This document shows, piece by piece, positions 6,161-7,479 of a DNA stretch of 7,479 nt; positions within the stretch are counted from its first letter, which is position 1, and every line of letters starts with the position of its first letter. Both the position numbers and the translations under genes were made by a program. The notes under the pieces are model-generated. The model was not told where the DNA came from and ran no database searches. It worked only from the letters and a program-made list of their open reading frames with translations. The stretch is from Solirubrobacterales bacterium. GTDB taxonomy: Bacteria; Actinomycetota; Thermoleophilia; Solirubrobacterales; 70-9. Location of the stretch: assembly GCA_030835185.1 (NCBI GenBank), contig JAUQWL010000130.1:1-7479 (forward strand), in the 5' to 3' direction.

Positions 6161-6213
6161 GGTCCGGACGGCCGTTCATCTCGACGGCGTCCGTCCGGCC
6201 GCTGCCCGGACGC
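6161..6213. repeat. CCGGACG repeats in the greA/exporter spacer
   Basis: CCGGACG occurs in direct orientation at 6164-6170 and 6206-6212 and inverted (CGTCCGG) at 6192-6198. The pairs can form hairpins: 6164-6171 with 6191-6198 (8 bp), 6192-6198 with 6206-6212 (7 bp, 7-nt loop), or 6187-6193 with 6207-6213 (7 bp). They could be an operator for the divergent promoters or simply GC-rich structure. Confidence 0.4.
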
Positions 6214-6232
6214 GGACCTGCCGCGGTCGCAA

Positions 6233-6238
6233 TATGGT
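6233..6238 (+). promoter_or_regulatory. Predicted -10 of the exporter gene (leaderless arrangement)
   Basis: TATGGT fits TANNNT and ends 6 nt before the GTG at 6245, so transcription is expected to begin at the start codon. No Shine-Dalgarno and no recognisable -35 are present. Confidence 0.42.
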
Positions 6239-6244
6239 TGAAAC

Positions 6245-7479
6245 GTGGACCGCACGGCCCGGCTTTCACTGTTTGCGATGGCACTCGGAGTGCTCGTGAT
6301 CGCCAACGACATCACGGCGATGAACGTCGCCATCCCGGCGATCGAGAAGGATTTCGATACCGGTGTGACCACCGCCCAGTGGGTCGTGAACGCCTACTCG
6401 CTCAGCTTCGGGGTGCTGATCGTCACCGGGGGTCGCCTGGCCGATCTCTTCGGCCGGCGTGAGGCTTTCTTTCTCGGCGCGGGCATTTTCGCGTCGATGT
6501 CGCTGCTGGGCGGCGTCGCCCAGTCCGAGGCCTGGCTGATCGCCTGCCGCGCGTTCATGGGCGTGGGCGGTGCCCTGATGTGGCCGTCCATCCTCGGCAT
6601 GACCTACGGTGCACTCCCGGCCGAGAAAGCCGGCCTGGCCGGTGGCCTCATCCTCGGCGTAGCCGGGATCGGCAATGCTCTCGGCCCGATGCTCGGCGGT
6701 GCCTTGACCGAGTTCCTGAGCTGGCGCTGGATCCTCTTCCTCAACATCCCGATCACGGCGATCGCGATAAGCGTCGTCTGGCTCTACATCCACCAGCCAA
6801 AGCCGGAAACGTCGGACCGGCAGATCGACTACGGCGGAATTGTCTCCATCACCCTCGGTCTCGTCCTGATCATGGTCGCCCTGGACCAGGTGGTCGACCT
6901 CGGCTGGGGGGACCCGCGAATCCTGATCTCGATGGCCGGCGGCTTCCTCCTGCTCGTCGTTTTCGGTGCGATCGAGCGCCGCGCTGCCGCTCATGCCCTG
7001 ATCCCCCGGGACGTGATGCGAAATCCGAGTTTCGCGGCCTCCTGCCTGGCCATCCTGTTCATGTCCGCCACCTTCTTCAGCGCGCTCTTCTACCTGCCGC
7101 AGTACATGCAGAAGGAGTTCGGGTACAGCGCCTTCGAGTCCGGAATGGGCCTGCTGCCCTTCATGGCCGTGTTCGCCGCGACCTCCTTCATCTCGGGCCC
7201 GCTCTACAACCGGCTCGGCACCAAGCCGATCGTATCGGTCGGAGCCGCCTGCATTGCCGCGGGTCCGCTGCTGATCGTCCCGGGCATAAGCGCCGGCGGC
7301 GAGTTCGCGGCGATCATCCCCGGCATGGTCGTTCTCGGTATCGGAGTAGGGCTCTTCTACTCGTCGGCGACGACTGCGGCAGTCACGTCGGTTGACGACT
7401 CGCGGACCAGTCTCGCCGGCGGCATCATCTACATGTTCCAGGTTGCCGGAGGGTCGGTCGGCCTCGCCCTGACCACCAC
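6245..7479 (+). CDS. DHA2-type MFS exporter, 3' end outside the window
   Basis: This open frame of 411 codons is cut by the window edge. It encodes an inner-membrane proton-driven exporter of the major facilitator superfamily, DHA2 (14-helix EmrB/QacA-like) branch. TM1 holds NDITAMNVAIPAI, a variant of the DHA2 LDxTVVNVALP signature. The loop between TM2 and TM3 has motif A, GGRLADLFGRR (62-72, D67). TM5 has the antiporter motif C, GVAGIGNALGPMLGG (138-152). SWRWILFLNIPI (159-170) is typical of DHA2. About eleven to twelve hydrophobic segments are visible, so two or three are missing. The start is GTG 6245: an in-frame TGA at 6239-6241 rules out anything earlier. It is divergent from greA with 117 bp between, which holds CCGGACG repeats. 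No TetR- or MarR-type regulator is visible beside it. Substrate (drug, metabolite or lipid) cannot be told from sequence. Confidence 0.93.
   Translation, partial: MDRTARLSLFAMALGVLVIANDITAMNVAIPAIEKDFDTGVTTAQWVVNAYSLSFGVLIVTGGRLADLFGRREAFFLGAGIFASMSLLGGVAQSEAWLIACRAFMGVGGALMWPSILGMTYGALPAEKAGLAGGLILGVAGIGNALGPMLGGALTEFLSWRWILFLNIPITAIAISVVWLYIHQPKPETSDRQIDYGGIVSITLGLVLIMVALDQVVDLGWGDPRILISMAGGFLLLVVFGAIERRAAAHALIPRDVMRNPSFAASCLAILFMSATFFSALFYLPQYMQKEFGYSAFESGMGLLPFMAVFAATSFISGPLYNRLGTKPIVSVGAACIAAGPLLIVPGISAGGEFAAIIPGMVVLGIGVGLFYSSATTAAVTSVDDSRTSLAGGIIYMFQVAGGSVGLALTT

Noticed and set aside
5591..6241. Plus-strand frame of 216 codons over greA
   Set aside because: Antisense to greA, whose family motifs are unmistakable; no motif of its own.
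6266..6994. Minus-strand frame of 242 codons and plus-strand frame 6580-7395 over the exporter
   Set aside because: Both are shadows of the MFS exporter frame (6245-7479), which carries motifs A and C and clear membrane helices; the exporter frame has no stop before the window end.
2..7479. A new defence, mobile or CRISPR-like system
   Set aside because: No transposase, integrase, nuclease, repeat array or toxin-antitoxin pattern is visible; apart from the fusion protein and the small greA-linked gene, the content is ordinary metabolic and housekeeping genes.

Overview
The window is high-GC DNA with strongly G/C-ending codons, TTG and GTG start codons, and several genes without a Shine-Dalgarno sequence. 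The gene content also fits an actinobacterium: CHAD domain, PucR/CdaR-type regulator, acyl-CoA-type desaturase, DHA2 exporter. The CHAD and PucR-type proteins look most like those of Thermoleophilia/Solirubrobacterales, but that placement comes from remembered family features and no search was run. No mobile element, CRISPR array, tRNA or rRNA was seen, and no gap between genes exceeds about 130 bp.

Layout: (1) 2-2059, minus: a two-domain protein, an aldose 1-epimerase joined through a low-complexity linker to a C-terminal CHAD (polyphosphate-binding type) domain. (2) 2098-3012, plus, divergent from it across 38 bp: a fructosamine-kinase-family protein starting at TTG. (3) 3027-4172, minus, convergent with the kinase (14 bp gap): a PucR/CdaR-type regulator with a C-terminal HTH. 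(4) 4304-5293, plus, divergent from the regulator: a membrane fatty-acid desaturase with three histidine boxes. (5) 6127 down to 5359, minus: greA followed 4 bp later by a 94-residue protein of unknown function, probably one operon that converges on the desaturase. (6) 6245 to the window end, plus, divergent from greA: a DHA2-type MFS exporter cut off by the window edge after 411 codons.

How the parts may work together: genes 1 and 2 both act on free or protein-bound sugars and share a short divergent spacer, so a sugar-handling unit tied to polyphosphate is a reasonable hypothesis. The regulator and desaturase share an unusually AT-rich promoter region in which a 17-bp palindrome lies next to or over both predicted -35 regions, so the regulator may control membrane-lipid desaturation. 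The greA/exporter pair probably shares only its divergent promoter region.

The most unusual item is the epimerase-CHAD fusion. A second pattern is a TANNNT hexamer placed exactly 6 nt before a start codon at greA, the exporter and (using its second ATG) the desaturase, which suggests leaderless transcripts.
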